The notes beneath the pieces were generated by a model, which saw only the letters and a list, made by a program, of their open reading frames with translations, did not search any database and had not been told where the DNA came from. Below are positions 12,862-13,217 of a DNA stretch of 13,217 nucleotides, one piece after another (position 1 is the first letter of the stretch; every line of letters begins with the position of its first letter). A program made the position numbers and the translations under genes. This DNA comes from Candidatus Zhuqueibacterota bacterium (GTDB lineage: Bacteria; BS750m-G25): assembly GCA_016783505.1 (NCBI GenBank), contig JADHWK010000060.1:1-13217 (forward strand). Direction: 5' to 3'.

Positions 12862-13217
12862 CTACTCTGTTTTTCGGCTCATCGCCTCTTGAACCCCGGC
12901 CACCGTCTGCCTCAGGGCCTCCAGGCCCCGATCTCCCCCAATTTTAATTACGCTCTCCTCGACCACGTTGTAGAAAATGTAATTCCTAGGATCCTTCATT
13001 AACTCCAGAAGTCCCTGTAGGGCCACCTCGTTACCGATCATTCCCAGGGTTTCCATGGCCACCAGCCTCACGGACAGATCCTTACGTTCATCCTGGGCCA
13101 GTTCTACCAGAACCGGCACTGCCCGGGGGTCCCCCATTTTCTCGAGGGCCTCAATGATCCGCTGCTCGAGGAGCAAGAATTCCTCGCGGGTGTGGATTAA
13201 GGCCTCCATCAGGATCA
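12862..13217 (-). CDS. HEAT-repeat protein, 5' end outside the window
   Basis: The frame is open to the right edge, so the start is not visible; 117 codons plus stop are present. The readable part consists of helical HEAT/armadillo-like repeats: EQRIIEALEKMGDPRAVPVLVELAQDE (in part), SVRLVAMETLGMIGNEVALQGLLELM, and VVEESVIKIGGDRGLEALRQTV. Each shows the helix-turn-helix pattern with conserved Gly/Asp-Pro turns. Such repeats form protein-binding solenoids; the partner is unknown. It heads the visible part of the right-hand operon. Confidence 0.85.
   Translation of the reverse strand, partial: ILMEALIHTREEFLLLEQRIIEALEKMGDPRAVPVLVELAQDERKDLSVRLVAMETLGMIGNEVALQGLLELMKDPRNYIFYNVVEESVIKIGGDRGLEALRQTVAGVQEAMSRKTE

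Noticed and set aside
1-13217. CRISPR arrays, tRNA or rRNA genes, transposases, and an integron integrase
   Set aside because: No regularly spaced repeats, cloverleaf or rRNA-like sequence, DDE transposase or tyrosine recombinase motif was seen on either strand.

Overview
The window looks like chromosomal DNA of an uncultivated, probably Gram-negative environmental bacterium. Supporting this are secreted proteins with signal peptides, a CsgG/TolB-like periplasmic domain, and a relic of an 'NVGIGTT...YADD' C-terminal tail of the kind seen in environmental surface proteins. I cannot name the phylum. Almost every gene is on the minus strand, so the region reads from right to left.

Right end (10301-13217): a compact minus-strand operon encodes a HEAT-repeat protein (5' end outside the window), an exported coiled-coil/FxLYD-like protein, a cyclic-nucleotide-binding plus FHA protein, and a PP-loop (ThiI-like) ATPase. 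Spacings are 27 and 22 bp, then an 8-bp overlap. These look like resident, GC-richer genes.

Middle (4844-9895), the main discovery: four unrelated, AT-richer genes on one strand, each with a short leader (16-48 nt) and each followed by a structured inverted repeat bounded by RYYYAAC/GTTRRRY-type core sites. These are integron gene cassettes with attC sites of about 130, 76, 127 and 127 bp. No integrase is present, so this is a cassette cluster lacking an integrase (CALIN-type), or a detached piece of an array. The cargo is an uncharacterised nuclease-like protein, a STAND-type NTPase fused to an Mrr-family restriction nuclease, an unknown protein with a Gly-rich hydrophobic C-terminal segment, and a protein with a HEPN-like RxxxxH motif. 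Two of the four therefore look like defence genes.

The array sits at the 3' end of the PP-loop ATPase gene. The last 44 bp of that gene (10303-10346) start at a GTTAGGC integron core site and recur as an 86% identical direct copy (4808-4851). That copy starts at the final attC core site on the far side of the array. This suggests cassettes entered the coding sequence at a G^TTAGG site, with the gene's 3' end present on both sides. A roughly 450-bp non-coding stretch (9896-10345) lies between the gene end and the first clear cassette.

Left of the array (2559-4722): a secreted CsgG-like/VWA protein, a small membrane-anchored coiled-coil protein with a 21-bp tandem repeat, a decayed 'NVGIGTT' tail, and a 53-codon CopG/BrnA-like antitoxin-type ORF with no toxin beside it. 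Further left (457-2113) is a translationally coupled three-gene unit led by a TIGR04255-family protein. The plus-strand 3' end of a PHP/CehA-like protein and its terminator close the left edge.
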